A stretch of DNA of 17,866 nucleotides from Paludibacteraceae bacterium (GCA_017550055.1 JAFYMM010000188.1:1-17866), one strand, 5' to 3'; counted from the first letter of the stretch, positions 8,344 through 16,605 are shown. Notes: generated by a model not told the origin, from the letters alone. Numbers and translations are program-made.

Positions 8344-9693
8344 ATGAGATATTATTTTTTAGGTATAGGTGGTATTGGTATGAGTGCTATTGCTCGTTAT
8401 TTCAAGGCTAAAGGTTTTGATGTGGCGGGGTATGATAGAACATCTACTGTGTTGACTCGTGAGTTAGAGGCTGAAGGTATTGCGGTGAATTATGTGGATG
8501 AGGTGGTGGAGATTGCAGAGCAATATCGCGATATAGAAAATACGTTGGTGGTTTATACTCCGGCTATACCTGCTGATAATAATCAATATAGATATTTTGT
8601 CGATAATGGCTTCAAGATGATGAAGCGTGCCGCTGTGTTGGGTGAAATTACACGTCTTGAGCGTGGATTGTGTATTGCAGGTACGCATGGAAAAACTACG
8701 ACTTCGACGATGACTGCGCATATTTTGAAACAAAGTCATGTGGATTGTAATGCTTTTCTTGGGGGTATATCGAAGAATTATACAAGCAATTTGTTACTTT
8801 CAGAAAAGAGTGATTTAGTGGTGATTGAAGCGGATGAATTCGACCGCTCGTTCCATCATTTGTCGCCTTATATGGCTGTGATAACCTCGACAGATGCCGA
8901 CCATCTTGATATTTATGGTACTCATGAGGCTTATCTTGAGAGTTTTGCGCATTTTACTTCGTTGATAGTTGATGGAGGTGTGTTGTTTGTGAAAAAAGGT
9001 ATTCAACTTGAACCTCGAGTGTCTGATAAAGTTACTATTTATAGTTATTCAGGTACAGAAAAGGCTGATTTTTATGCAGATAACATACGTTTAGGTGGTG
9101 GACGATTGGTGTTTGATTTCGTAACACCAGAGGAGCGAGTGGAGGATGTAGAACTTGGTGTGCCTGTGATGATTAACGTAGAAAATGCAGTAGCTGCTAT
9201 GGCTGTGGCATATCTTAATGGCGTTACCCCTGATGAGTTGCGTGCCTCAATGGCTTCATTTGCAGGTATTCGTCGTAGATTTGACTTCCATCTTAAAACA
9301 GATGAATTGGTTGTGATTGACGATTATGCTCATCACCCGATGGAGTTGGCGGCAAGTCTTAAGTCGGTGAATGCGTTGTATGATGATAAGAAAATAGTGG
9401 TAGTTTTCCAACCGCACCTCTACACTCGCACGCGTGATTTCTATCGCGAATTTGCTGAAGCATTGTCATGTGTCGAACAAGTGGTGTTGGTAGAGATATA
9501 TCCAGCTCGCGAATTGCCTATTGAAGGCGTAACTTCGCAGTTGATTTTAGATAATGTAGCCTCTCCTGTTAAACGATTAACTACAAAAGCAGAGTTGATA
9601 GATACGCTTAAAACGCTTGATTTTGATGTTTTGTTGACCGTAGGAGCAGGCGATATTGATACATATATTCCAAAAATAATAGAGAGTTTATAG
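8344..9693 (+). CDS. murC: UDP-N-acetylmuramate--L-alanine ligase (MurC)
   Basis: Cytosolic first Mur ligase, adding L-alanine to UDP-MurNAc. 449 aa, normal length. N-terminal GIGGIGMSAIA nucleotide-fold motif, SxxxxYTPAIP region, P-loop GTHGKTTT at 113-120, EADEFDRSFHHLSP and TSTDADHLDIYG in the central domain, and DDYAHHPMEL at the start of the C-terminal domain with FQPHLYTRTRDF shortly after. DYAHHP distinguishes MurC (and Mpl) from the other ligases; the length and dcw position favour MurC over Mpl. The ATG at 8344 is 22 bp after the inverted-repeat element, so the element now forms its upstream leader. ftsQ begins 3 bp after its stop. Confidence 0.96.
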   Translation: MRYYFLGIGGIGMSAIARYFKAKGFDVAGYDRTSTVLTRELEAEGIAVNYVDEVVEIAEQYRDIENTLVVYTPAIPADNNQYRYFVDNGFKMMKRAAVLGEITRLERGLCIAGTHGKTTTSTMTAHILKQSHVDCNAFLGGISKNYTSNLLLSEKSDLVVIEADEFDRSFHHLSPYMAVITSTDADHLDIYGTHEAYLESFAHFTSLIVDGGVLFVKKGIQLEPRVSDKVTIYSYSGTEKADFYADNIRLGGGRLVFDFVTPEERVEDVELGVPVMINVENAVAAMAVAYLNGVTPDELRASMASFAGIRRRFDFHLKTDELVVIDDYAHHPMELAASLKSVNALYDDKKIVVVFQPHLYTRTRDFYREFAEALSCVEQVVLVEIYPARELPIEGVTSQLILDNVASPVKRLTTKAELIDTLKTLDFDVLLTVGAGDIDTYIPKIIESL

Positions 9694-9696
9694 TTT

Positions 9697-10440
9697 ATGA
9701 ATCTGTTGCAAAAAATATTATTTACTCTTTTAATCATCATAATAGTTGTTGGTTTATGGAGTGTTCTTGCGTTTGTTGTGCCATCTAATGACACAAAAAA
9801 ATGCGAGAATATACATCTTATTGTTAGTGATTATGACGATTTTAAGTTCATTTCAGACAATGATGTTCGTGTGCAGTTGCAAAATTCAGGAGTATATCCA
9901 GTTGGTAAATTGCATTCCGATATAGATTTGACTGAGATGGAAAAGTGTTTGTTGAAACTCAATATGATTAAGAGTGTGAAATGTTATTTTGCAACAAATG
10001 GGGATGTGAATGTGTCGGTTACGCAGCGAGTGCCAGTATTTAGAGTGCAAGAAGAGGGTAGAAGTTATTATATTGACAACGAGCGCAAGCGTATGTCAAC
10101 ATCGATAAAATTTTCGGCGTATGTGCCTGTTGTTACAGGAAATGTAAATTTTGGGTTTGCAACAACCAACTTATACGATTTTGTTGTATATTTGCAGTCG
10201 GAAAGTCGTTGGCGTTCAGCATTCACACAAATCTATGTTTATCCAGATAATAAAGTAGAATTGGTGCCACGAGTCGGTGATTTTGTTGTTAAGATGGGTT
10301 CGTTGGAAAGATATGAATCTAAGTTAGAAAAATTGGATAAATTCTTAAAAGTATTGCCAAAATATCACTCTTGGGATAAATATTCGGTGATAAATCTTGA
10401 ATTTAAGGATCAGGTAGTGTGTACTAAACGAAAAAAATAA
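9697..10440 (+). CDS. ftsQ: Cell division protein FtsQ
   Basis: Bitopic inner-membrane divisome protein, periplasmic C-terminal region. 247 aa: short cytoplasmic N-terminus, one hydrophobic segment at about residues 7-29 (rich in Leu, Ile and Val), then a periplasmic part in which LTEMEKCLLKLNMIKSVKCY and VNVSVTQRVPVFRV fit the POTRA/FtsQ pattern (the short helix, then the strand carrying the conserved V-x-R-x-P-V motif), followed by YYIDNERKRM. Sequence is poorly conserved in this family, so the call rests on the topology, the RxPV motif, and its place between murC and ftsA. The C-terminus is very basic (CTKRKK). Starts 3 bp after murC. Confidence 0.9.
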   Translation: MNLLQKILFTLLIIIIVVGLWSVLAFVVPSNDTKKCENIHLIVSDYDDFKFISDNDVRVQLQNSGVYPVGKLHSDIDLTEMEKCLLKLNMIKSVKCYFATNGDVNVSVTQRVPVFRVQEEGRSYYIDNERKRMSTSIKFSAYVPVVTGNVNFGFATTNLYDFVVYLQSESRWRSAFTQIYVYPDNKVELVPRVGDFVVKMGSLERYESKLEKLDKFLKVLPKYHSWDKYSVINLEFKDQVVCTKRKK

Positions 10441-10443
10441 TAA

Positions 10444-10521
10444 CAAGAATTTCCATTATGAATTCTTGCGTTAAGCGAGGGCAGGAGGAGTTTGCTCATT
10501 ATGCCAAGTGTAGCAAGAATT
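10444..10521 (+). promoter_or_regulatory. Alternative hairpins in the ftsQ-ftsA gap (possible RNA switch)
   Basis: Segment AATTCTTG at 10461-10468 is complementary to two places. It pairs with CAAGAATT at 10444-10451 (8 bp, 9-nt loop), or, extended to AATTCTTGC at 10461-10469, with GCAAGAATT at 10513-10521 (9 bp, 43-nt loop). The two pairings exclude each other, as in attenuator-type leaders. The downstream arm lies inside a 13-codon ORF (10501-10542), so ribosome position could influence folding. No U-tract follows either stem, so the output would more likely be translational or processing control than termination. Chance repeats in AT-rich DNA remain possible. Confidence 0.35.
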
Positions 10522-10542
10522 AGCAAAATAGTTGTTAATTAG
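10501..10542 (+). other. 13-codon candidate leader ORF upstream of ftsA
   Basis: ATG at 10501 opens MPSVARISKIVVN and stops at TAG 10540-10542, 15 bp before the ftsA ATG. A perfect AGGAGG lies at 10483-10488, 12 nt before the ATG: longer than ideal spacing, but striking in a window where other genes lack Shine-Dalgarno sites. No family is recognised. It may be a leader peptide or a coincidence. Confidence 0.25.
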
Positions 10543-10557
10543 TAATTGAAAAATAAT

Positions 10558-11853
10558 ATGTTTGTATCAGTAGATTTAGGGAATTCCCGTATAATGATGA
10601 TGGCCGCAGAGCGTCAAGAAGACGGGACATTGAAGGTATTGGCGTTAGAAACAGAGGAGACACCAGCAGAGTGTATTCAACATGGTATAGTGAAGAAACC
10701 TGCGGAATTGGCTTCGTTGTTGTCGTCAATGGCAAAAAAGATGGAAAATAGATTGGAAAATCTATTGGGTAAAAAGTATGATGTAAATAGCTTTTATACT
10801 GCTGTTAATGGGCGTTCGTTGCGTTCATTACGAGGCCATGTGAGTCGTTCATTTTCTACTTCTACAGAAATTACATTTGGTGAACTTTCTATTTTGCGTA
10901 ACGATTTGCGCGATAAAATCAATACAGAAAGAGCTATTTATTCTATTACTAATGAAGAGTATCTTGTAGATGGTGAGTATGTGCGTGATCCTAATGGTAT
11001 TGTATGTCGTGAAATAGGGGCTAATTATTTGATTGTTTTGGGGCGTTCAGATATTCGCGATAATTTGCAAAAGTGTATTGATCGTGTTCAGTTGACAGAT
11101 GTTAACATTGATGGGTTGGCTCCTTTGGCAATGTCAGATGCAGTATTGTCTGCCGAAGATAAATCAGAAGGCGTTGTACATATCAATTTTGGAGCAGGAA
11201 CAACATCTGTTGTGGTTTATCAAAATGGTTATTTGCGTCATGTTGCTGTGGTTCCATTTGGAGGAAAACATATTACAAACGATTTGGCGAATGAGGCTTG
11301 TGGATTGAATTTAAGTCTAACAGAGGCTGAATTGTTTAAAATGAAGTATGGATCTCCTATTGCTAGTCCAGATGGAAAAGACCTTAGAATTAAGATCCCT
11401 TCAAAACCAGGTTCTGAACCACGTATTATACTTAAAAGTGAAATGACCAAAGTTATAAATGCTCGTCTTGCTGAGATTGTTACGCTTTGTACAGATGAGA
11501 TAGAACGTTCAGGATATGCCGAGCAATTGAGAGCTGGTGTTGTTGTTACAGGAGGGGCATCTCGTATTGCAGACTTTAAGGAATTTTTGGAACAAAAAAT
11601 TGGTATGTCAGTACGCTTAGGTGTTTTTGCTCATCATTTAGATATAGAATCAGTAGAAAAATATTCAAACACAGAATATACATTGCTTGTAGGCTTGTTA
11701 TTAAATGCTACTGACGAGTGTGTCAGGGAGCGTAAAATTGAAGAAGATAAGCCTATTGCTCCTAAAAAGGAAAAGAAATCATCTTCTTGGAAGAATATTT
11801 TCAATAATGTAGGAACATTATTTGATGAACCTGAAGGTCCTACAATAAAATAA
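10558..11853 (+). CDS. ftsA: Cell division protein FtsA
   Basis: Actin-like ATPase that tethers FtsZ to the membrane and recruits later division proteins. I use ATG 10558 (431 aa, MFVSVDLGNSRIMMMA); a TTG at 10546 would add four residues in frame. Domains: phosphate-1 motif VSVDLGNSR at the N-terminus, SHS2/1C domain with VYTAVNGRSLRS-like segment FYTAVNGRSL, phosphate-2 region HINFGAGTTSVVVY, PFGGKHITNDLA, and adenosine motif VVTGGASRIADF. After a basic Lys-rich linker, the C-terminal WKNIFNNVGTLFDE stretch is a plausible amphipathic membrane-targeting helix. Directly upstream of ftsZ, as is usual. Confidence 0.95.
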   Translation: MFVSVDLGNSRIMMMAAERQEDGTLKVLALETEETPAECIQHGIVKKPAELASLLSSMAKKMENRLENLLGKKYDVNSFYTAVNGRSLRSLRGHVSRSFSTSTEITFGELSILRNDLRDKINTERAIYSITNEEYLVDGEYVRDPNGIVCREIGANYLIVLGRSDIRDNLQKCIDRVQLTDVNIDGLAPLAMSDAVLSAEDKSEGVVHINFGAGTTSVVVYQNGYLRHVAVVPFGGKHITNDLANEACGLNLSLTEAELFKMKYGSPIASPDGKDLRIKIPSKPGSEPRIILKSEMTKVINARLAEIVTLCTDEIERSGYAEQLRAGVVVTGGASRIADFKEFLEQKIGMSVRLGVFAHHLDIESVEKYSNTEYTLLVGLLLNATDECVRERKIEEDKPIAPKKEKKSSSWKNIFNNVGTLFDEPEGPTIK

Positions 11854-11893
11854 AATATTTAAGTTTTGTGTCTCACATCTAAATGTAAAAAAA

Positions 11894-13144
11894 ATGACTT
11901 GCGATTTAACAAAACAATATATTATGGCTAACAAATCAAACTCAATTATCAAAGTAGTTGGCGTTGGGGGTGGCGGTGGTAATGCAGTTAACCACATGTA
12001 TAATCAAGGAATTGAAGAGGTTTCCTTTGTCGTATGCAATACTGACCAACAGGCTCTTATCCATTCTCCTGTGCCGACTAAAATATTGATAGGTGAAGGA
12101 CTTGGTGCGGGCAACAAACCATCAGTGGCGCTTGCTGCTGCCGAGGCAGCGCGTGAAGATATTATCACAATGCTCAATGATGGCACTAAAATGGTATTTA
12201 TCACTGCTGGTATGGGTGGAGGCACTGGCACTGGTGCTGCTCCGTTCGTAGCATCTATTGCTCGCGAATTGGGTATTCTTACTGTTGGTATTGTTACAAT
12301 CCCATTCCTTTTTGAAGGTAAACGTAAAATTCGTCAAGCTCTTAAAGGTGTTGCTGCAATGAGCGATAATGTCGATGCTTTGTTGGTAATTCACAATGAA
12401 CGCTTATGTTCTGTTTATCCAGATTTGGAACTTTCTAACGCATTTGGACTTGCTGATAACGTACTTACAAGTGCGGCTCGTGGCATTGTTGAGATAATCA
12501 CCATCGACGGACACATCAATGTCGACTTTGCTGATGTTTGTACTATTATGCGTAATGGTGGCGTGGCAATTATGAATTCAGGTTATGGCGAAGGCGAAGG
12601 TCGTGTGACAGCTGCGATTAACGATGCTCTTGATTCTCCTCTTCTCAATAACAACGATATTCACAAATCTAAGAAAATACTCCTCAACTTTTATTGTTCG
12701 CAAACCAACCCTGTTGTGATGAGTGAAGTCGGTGAAATTAACGACTTCATGGCTCAAATGGGTGAGGATATAGAAGTTATTTGGGGTGTTACGTTTGATG
12801 ATAATCTTGGCGATAAAGTAAAAGTTACTTTGCTTGCAACAGGTTCGGAAATGAGTGTTGTGCCTGAAGAATTGAGGGAAGAATTACGTCGTGAACGTGC
12901 TGCAGCTAAAAATGTTTCAGATGAGGGTATTGAACAAGATGTGGATGTTCAAGAGGCTGAAAAAGAGACTACAAAGTGTCCATGGCAACCAAAAAAAGTT
13001 GATTTGATCGATGATTTAAAAAATCAACTTTATGGTACTTCTTCTAAAGATGAATCAAAAGTATCTATATCTCTTGACCAAATTGACGATGATGATGACA
13101 TGCTTCGTTATATGGAGACTGTACCTGCAATAAAAAGAAATTAA
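11894..13144 (+). CDS. ftsZ: Cell division GTPase FtsZ
   Basis: Tubulin-like GTPase forming the Z ring. 416 aa from ATG 11894; an in-frame ATG at 11924 (MANKSNSIIK) would give 406 aa. Both have A-rich upstream sequence, and I prefer the longer form slightly because relatives carry roughly 15 residues before IIKV. GTP-binding signature VGVGGGGGNAVNHM at residues 22-35, tubulin signature GGGTGTGAAP at 108-117, T7 catalytic loop NVDFAD around 209-214. The globular domain ends near residue 330, followed by an acidic linker and a C-terminal peptide ending in TVPAIKRN. This matches the conserved FtsA-binding tail. The first half uses more C-ending codons than ftsA. Confidence 0.97.
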   Translation: MTCDLTKQYIMANKSNSIIKVVGVGGGGGNAVNHMYNQGIEEVSFVVCNTDQQALIHSPVPTKILIGEGLGAGNKPSVALAAAEAAREDIITMLNDGTKMVFITAGMGGGTGTGAAPFVASIARELGILTVGIVTIPFLFEGKRKIRQALKGVAAMSDNVDALLVIHNERLCSVYPDLELSNAFGLADNVLTSAARGIVEIITIDGHINVDFADVCTIMRNGGVAIMNSGYGEGEGRVTAAINDALDSPLLNNNDIHKSKKILLNFYCSQTNPVVMSEVGEINDFMAQMGEDIEVIWGVTFDDNLGDKVKVTLLATGSEMSVVPEELREELRRERAAAKNVSDEGIEQDVDVQEAEKETTKCPWQPKKVDLIDDLKNQLYGTSSKDESKVSISLDQIDDDDDMLRYMETVPAIKRN

Positions 13145-13171
13145 TTATTAAATACTAAACACACAAAAAAT

Positions 13172-13630
13172 ATGGCTCTATTCGAACAAATCAGCGAAGA
13201 CATCAAAAAAGCGATGCTCGCACGTAATAAAGTAGAACTTGAGGCTCTTCGTGGTATCAAAAAAGAACTCCTCGAGGCTAAAACATCTAAAGAGGCAGCA
13301 GGCGAACTTACAGATGCTGTTGCTATCAAAGTTATTCAAAAAATGGCAAAACAAGGCAAAGATACTGCCGAAGTGTTTGCGTCTCAAGGCCGTCAAGACC
13401 TCGCCGACGAATATCTTGCACAAGTAGAGGTTTACAATAAATACCTCCCACAAATGATGTCAGATGTCGAACTTACAGTGGCTGTTAAAGCAATTATTGA
13501 GCAAGTAGGAGCAACATCACCAAAAGATATGGGTAAAGTGATGGGAGTAGCAAGCAAACAACTTGCAGGTAAAGCCGAAGGCCGTGCTATTTCCGACAAA
13601 GTGAAAGAGATTCTTAATGCCATGGCATAA
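13172..13630 (+). CDS. YqeY/GatB C-terminal-like domain protein
   Basis: 152-aa all-helical cytosolic protein of the YqeY family, related to the tail domain of the amidotransferase subunit GatB that contacts tRNA. Typical features are the N-terminal LFEQISEDIKKAMLARNKVELEALRGIKKELLEAK helix pair, the central LADEYLAQVEVYNKYLPQ(M) signature, and SPKDMGKVMG followed by a Gly-Arg C-terminal helix. Its biochemical role is not well established. It commonly follows ftsZ in Bacteroidetes and is here the last gene of the cluster: ATG 27 bp after ftsZ, strong terminator after it. Rich in C-ending codons (ctc, gac, atc), suggesting good expression. Confidence 0.93.
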   Translation: MALFEQISEDIKKAMLARNKVELEALRGIKKELLEAKTSKEAAGELTDAVAIKVIQKMAKQGKDTAEVFASQGRQDLADEYLAQVEVYNKYLPQMMSDVELTVAVKAIIEQVGATSPKDMGKVMGVASKQLAGKAEGRAISDKVKEILNAMA

Positions 13631-13652
13631 TGTTTTTAACATAAACGACACG

Positions 13653-13695
13653 AAGACAAGAGAACAAAATGCGTGTGTTCTCTTGTCTTTTTTTT
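13653..13695 (+). terminator. Strong intrinsic terminator closing the dcw cluster
   Basis: Perfect 12-bp stem GACAAGAGAACA (13655-13666) with TGTTCTCTTGTC (13676-13687), 9-nt loop, extended by two A-T pairs, followed by eight T (13688-13695). It sits 22 bp after the yqeY stop codon. Confidence 0.93.
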
Positions 13696-13720
13696 ATTAA
13701 ACGGAAAAATTAACTTACGA

Positions 13721-13760
13721 TTGTTGATTATGAATTATGAATTTTTTTTAGTATCTTTGC
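13721..13760 (+). promoter_or_regulatory. Bacteroidetes-type promoter before the His-rich gene
   Basis: TATCTTTG at 13752-13759 fits the Bacteroidetes primary-sigma -7 consensus TAnnTTTG and is followed by GCAG and the gene ATG 19 bp later. A TTGTTG at 13721-13726 is the only TTG upstream, but its spacing to the -7 box (25 bp) is longer than usual, so the -33 element is uncertain. Located just after the terminator, as expected for a new transcription unit. Confidence 0.65.
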
Positions 13761-13778
13761 AGTCCGAAAATTAGGCGT

Positions 13779-14117
13779 ATGCAAAACAACCGAATTAAAC
13801 ATATCGTAGGTGCATTTTTAGCAGTGCTAATGGTGAGCTATTTTGCTTGCCTCTCGCTCTGTTTGCACACGCACGTTGTTGATTCAAAGGTTATTACCCA
13901 CGCCCACCCGTATAAATCTACTTCCCACACTCACTCGGGTGCTGAGATTATTTTAATACAGCAATTCTCCTCGTTCAAGGCCTTAATTTCTACTGAAAAT
14001 GTAAGCCTTAAACCATTTTTTGCGAAAATTTCGGAGATAAATTGCTTCGTTTCGCTCATTTTCGAGCCTTATCACCTCACGCTAATCTCTCTGCGTGCTC
14101 CCCCTGCTTCATGTTGA
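13779..14117 (+). CDS. Small histidine-rich membrane-associated protein, function unknown
   Basis: 112 aa. One hydrophobic segment at residues 9-29 (an uncleaved anchor or a signal peptide; Cys residues at 24 and 28 make a lipoprotein conceivable but there is no clean lipobox). Directly after it comes a histidine cluster: HTH at 30-32, HAHP at 41-44, HTH at 50-52. The rest (ISEINCFVSLIFEPYH) is moderately hydrophobic and ends APPASC. I recall similar small HxH-containing proteins in Bacteroidetes but know no assigned function. The spaced HxH motifs suggest binding of a divalent metal outside the membrane. It has its own promoter and lies 145 bp upstream of the TonB-dependent receptor in the same direction, so shared transcription and a shared role in uptake are likely but inferred. 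Confidence 0.75.
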   Translation: MQNNRIKHIVGAFLAVLMVSYFACLSLCLHTHVVDSKVITHAHPYKSTSHTHSGAEIILIQQFSSFKALISTENVSLKPFFAKISEINCFVSLIFEPYHLTLISLRAPPASC

Positions 14118-14166
14118 ATTCACAATTTATAATGCACAATGTATAATTCATTGTGTGTCATGAATT
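14117..14166 (+). repeat. Composite hairpin between the His-rich gene and the receptor gene
   Basis: Inner perfect 7-bp stem CACAATG (14135-14141) with CATTGTG (14149-14155), loop TATAATT; outer arms AATTCA (14117-14122) and TGAATT (14161-14166). The outer left arm overlaps the upstream stop codon. No T-tract, so read-through into the receptor gene is expected; it could stabilise or delimit a processed transcript. Confidence 0.5.
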
Positions 14167-14170
14167 TTGT

Positions 14171-14201
14171 AGGTTCTATTCCATGTAGAATCTATCTTTT
14201 G
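14171..14201 (+). promoter_or_regulatory. Operator-like dyad overlapping a weak -7 box before the receptor
   Basis: AGGTTCTA (14171-14178) and TAGAATCT (14186-14193) form an imperfect dyad (7 exact pairs of 8) with a 7-bp spacer. Its right end touches TATCTTTTG (14193-14201), one base longer than the TAnnTTTG -7 consensus. A dyad overlapping a promoter is the geometry of a repressor site. The receptor ATG is 61 bp downstream. Both calls are tentative. Confidence 0.3.
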
Positions 14202-14262
14202 CGTGTGTTATTTGATTAATAACTAAGTTATTAACTTTCAATTTTAATTTTCAACTTACAAC

Positions 14263-16551
14263 ATGAAGCACTTATTATACACTTTATCAATACTTTTTAT
14301 CTCATTTTCTCTTTTTGCAAATACCAATAAATCAGATGCTAACCTCGTAGGTCACGTGATTGATGCCGCTACGGGTGAGCACCTTCCGTTTGTTACAATC
14401 CAACTTGCCAACACATCTATCGGAGCCATGTCTGGTGCTTCGGGTCACTTCTTGATGACTAACCTCCCTACTGGCGAAACAACACTCATTTTCTCGATGG
14501 TGGGTTATAAAACAGTTGAGGCTTCACTTTTGCTCGAAGCTGATAAAACTGTCGAAATCAACATCGCAATGGAAGAAGAGTCGATGCTCATTGACCAAGT
14601 GGTTGTTACTGCTAACAAGTATGAAACCAAAAAGCGCGAGGCTACGACTATTGTCAATGTCATCTCTCCGCTTTTGATTGAGTCAACTGCATCCAACACT
14701 ATGTCCGACGTGCTCGATTTCCAAACAGGTGTGCGTGTCGAAATGTCGTGCCAAAACTGCGGTGTGCCTCAGCTTCGTATCAATGGTCTCGAAGGTCAAT
14801 ACACTCAACTCATGATGGATAGCCGTCCTATCTTCTCGTCGCTTGCATCGGTCTATGGACTCGAACAAGTGCCTGCTGGTATGGTCGACCGTGTTGAGGT
14901 GATGCGTGGTGGCGGTTCTGCTCTCTATGGCTCTAATGCTATCGGTGGGGTGGTGAATATCATCACTAAAGAGCCTGTGCGTAATTCGCTCAATATCTCG
15001 CAAAATACGCAAATAATGGGTGGCAAAGCATGGGATAGCAACACAAATCTCAATGGTTCGTTCGTTACTTCCGACTCTAAAATCGGTGTTTTCCTTTTTG
15101 GTGTGCTTCGTCAACGTGAGGCATACGACCACGACGACGATGGTTTCTCTGAAATTCCACATCTCAACAGTGCAACACTCGGTTTCCGTTCATATTTCAA
15201 AACTTCAGATTATTCAAAACTCACTCTCGAATATCACCATGTAACTGAGGCTCGTCGTGGAGGTAACAATCTCGACCGCCCTGAACATGAGGCTGATATT
15301 GCCGAAAGTTTGCGTCACAATATCGATGCCGGCAATCTTCGTTGGGACTACTATTCGCCAGACGAACGCCACTTTGCTACTGCCTATTCTTCGTTGCAAC
15401 ACATTGGTCGCAACTCTTATTTTGGCACAGCACAAGACATCAACGCCTATGGTGCGAGCGATGATATTACGGCTGTTGTGGGTGGTCAATATCGCTACCA
15501 CATGTACAACTGCCTCTTCATGCCTGCCGACCTCTCGGCTGGGGTAGAGTATTCTTATAATCGTCTTCGTGATGTGATTATGGGATACAATCGTGATTTG
15601 ACACAAAATGTTCACCTCTATGGTGGTTATGTGCAAAATGAGTGGAAGAATAAAGATGTTTCGTTCCTTATCGGTCTTCGTGGCGAAAAACACTCAATGC
15701 TCACTCGACCTATCTTCTCACCTCGTGCCAATGTGCGCTATACTCCTATCAAAGAGATAGTTCTCCGTGCTACATACGCAAGTGGCTATCGTGCTCCGCA
15801 AACCTATGACGAAGACCTCCACGTAGGTGCTGTAGGTGGCGAGGTGTCGCTTATTCAGCGCGACTCAACTCTCCGTCCTGAGATGTCGCACTCGGTTAGT
15901 GCATCTGCCGATTGGGCTCGCAAGTTTGGTTCGTGGGAATCTAATGTTACGCTCGAAGGTTTCTTCACTCAACTCAACGACGTCTTCTCTCTTGTAGAAA
16001 ATGGTCATGACGAATTAGGCAACCTTCTCCTTCTCCGTACTAACGAAAAAGGTGCTCGCGTTTATGGTATGAACCTCGAAGGCAAAGTGGCATATAAGTC
16101 AAAATTCATTTTCCAACTTGGCTATACTTACCAACAAAGCCGTTATATCGAGGCAGTTACTTGGAGCGAAAACGAGAACATAGCACCTCAAAAACGCATG
16201 TTCCGCACGCCTGACCTCTATGGCTATTTCATGGCAACTTACGAACCAATTCGCAAGTTCACAATCAATCTCACTGGTAAACTCACAGGCCCAATGCTCA
16301 TCCAACACTTTGCGGGCTATGTAGCTGAAGATGAAGAAGTGATTTCGCCTACATTCTTCGATATGGGGATCAAACTTGCTTACGAAATTCCATTGTATCG
16401 CCTCTACTCGTTGGAAATCAATGCAGGTGTGAAGAATATCTTCAACTCATTCCAACAAGACATCGACAAAGGCATCGACCGCGACGCAGGCTACATCTAT
16501 GGTCCATCACTCCCACGCACCTACTTCTTTGGTTTGAACTTCAAACTCTAA
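14263..16551 (+). CDS. TonB-dependent outer-membrane receptor, CxxCG plug subfamily
   Basis: 762-aa outer-membrane transporter that would import a ligand using TonB and the proton motive force. Layout: signal peptide 1-20 (FSLFAN cleavage region); carboxypeptidase-regulatory-like beta-sandwich about 27-105 (LVGHVIDAATGEHLPFVTIQL to FSMVGYKTVE), typical of Bacteroidetes receptors; QVVVTA near 112-117, a TonB-box-like segment; plug about 125-237 with NGLEGQYTQLMMDSRPI, VEVMRGGGSALYGSNAIGG and VNIITKEP; then a 22-strand-type barrel ending in aromatic YFFGLNFKL, the usual C-terminal beta-signal. The plug contains C163-Q-N-C166-G, a paired-cysteine motif. It is a stand-alone receptor without a SusD partner, so a small chelate or metal is more likely than a glycan; no substrate can be assigned from sequence alone. 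C-ending codons dominate. Confidence 0.93.
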   Translation: MKHLLYTLSILFISFSLFANTNKSDANLVGHVIDAATGEHLPFVTIQLANTSIGAMSGASGHFLMTNLPTGETTLIFSMVGYKTVEASLLLEADKTVEINIAMEEESMLIDQVVVTANKYETKKREATTIVNVISPLLIESTASNTMSDVLDFQTGVRVEMSCQNCGVPQLRINGLEGQYTQLMMDSRPIFSSLASVYGLEQVPAGMVDRVEVMRGGGSALYGSNAIGGVVNIITKEPVRNSLNISQNTQIMGGKAWDSNTNLNGSFVTSDSKIGVFLFGVLRQREAYDHDDDGFSEIPHLNSATLGFRSYFKTSDYSKLTLEYHHVTEARRGGNNLDRPEHEADIAESLRHNIDAGNLRWDYYSPDERHFATAYSSLQHIGRNSYFGTAQDINAYGASDDITAVVGGQYRYHMYNCLFMPADLSAGVEYSYNRLRDVIMGYNRDLTQNVHLYGGYVQNEWKNKDVSFLIGLRGEKHSMLTRPIFSPRANVRYTPIKEIVLRATYASGYRAPQTYDEDLHVGAVGGEVSLIQRDSTLRPEMSHSVSASADWARKFGSWESNVTLEGFFTQLNDVFSLVENGHDELGNLLLLRTNEKGARVYGMNLEGKVAYKSKFIFQLGYTYQQSRYIEAVTWSENENIAPQKRMFRTPDLYGYFMATYEPIRKFTINLTGKLTGPMLIQHFAGYVAEDEEVISPTFFDMGIKLAYEIPLYRLYSLEINAGVKNIFNSFQQDIDKGIDRDAGYIYGPSLPRTYFFGLNFKL

Positions 16552-16572
16552 TATTTTATAATATTCTTACTG

Positions 16573-16605
16573 AAAGAGTCGAACATTCCCGTTCGGCTCT
16601 TTTTT
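16573..16605 (+). terminator. Intrinsic terminator after the receptor gene
   Basis: 12-bp stem: AAAGAGTCGAAC (16573-16584) with GTTCGGCTCTTT (16591-16602), one T-G wobble, 6-nt loop ATTCCC, ending in six T (16600-16605). It starts 22 bp after the stop codon. Confidence 0.9.

Noticed and set aside
14683..15162. Long minus-strand open frames within the receptor gene (also 15214-15693)
   Set aside because: Antisense to well-conserved receptor plug and barrel sequence; low-complexity composition, no family.
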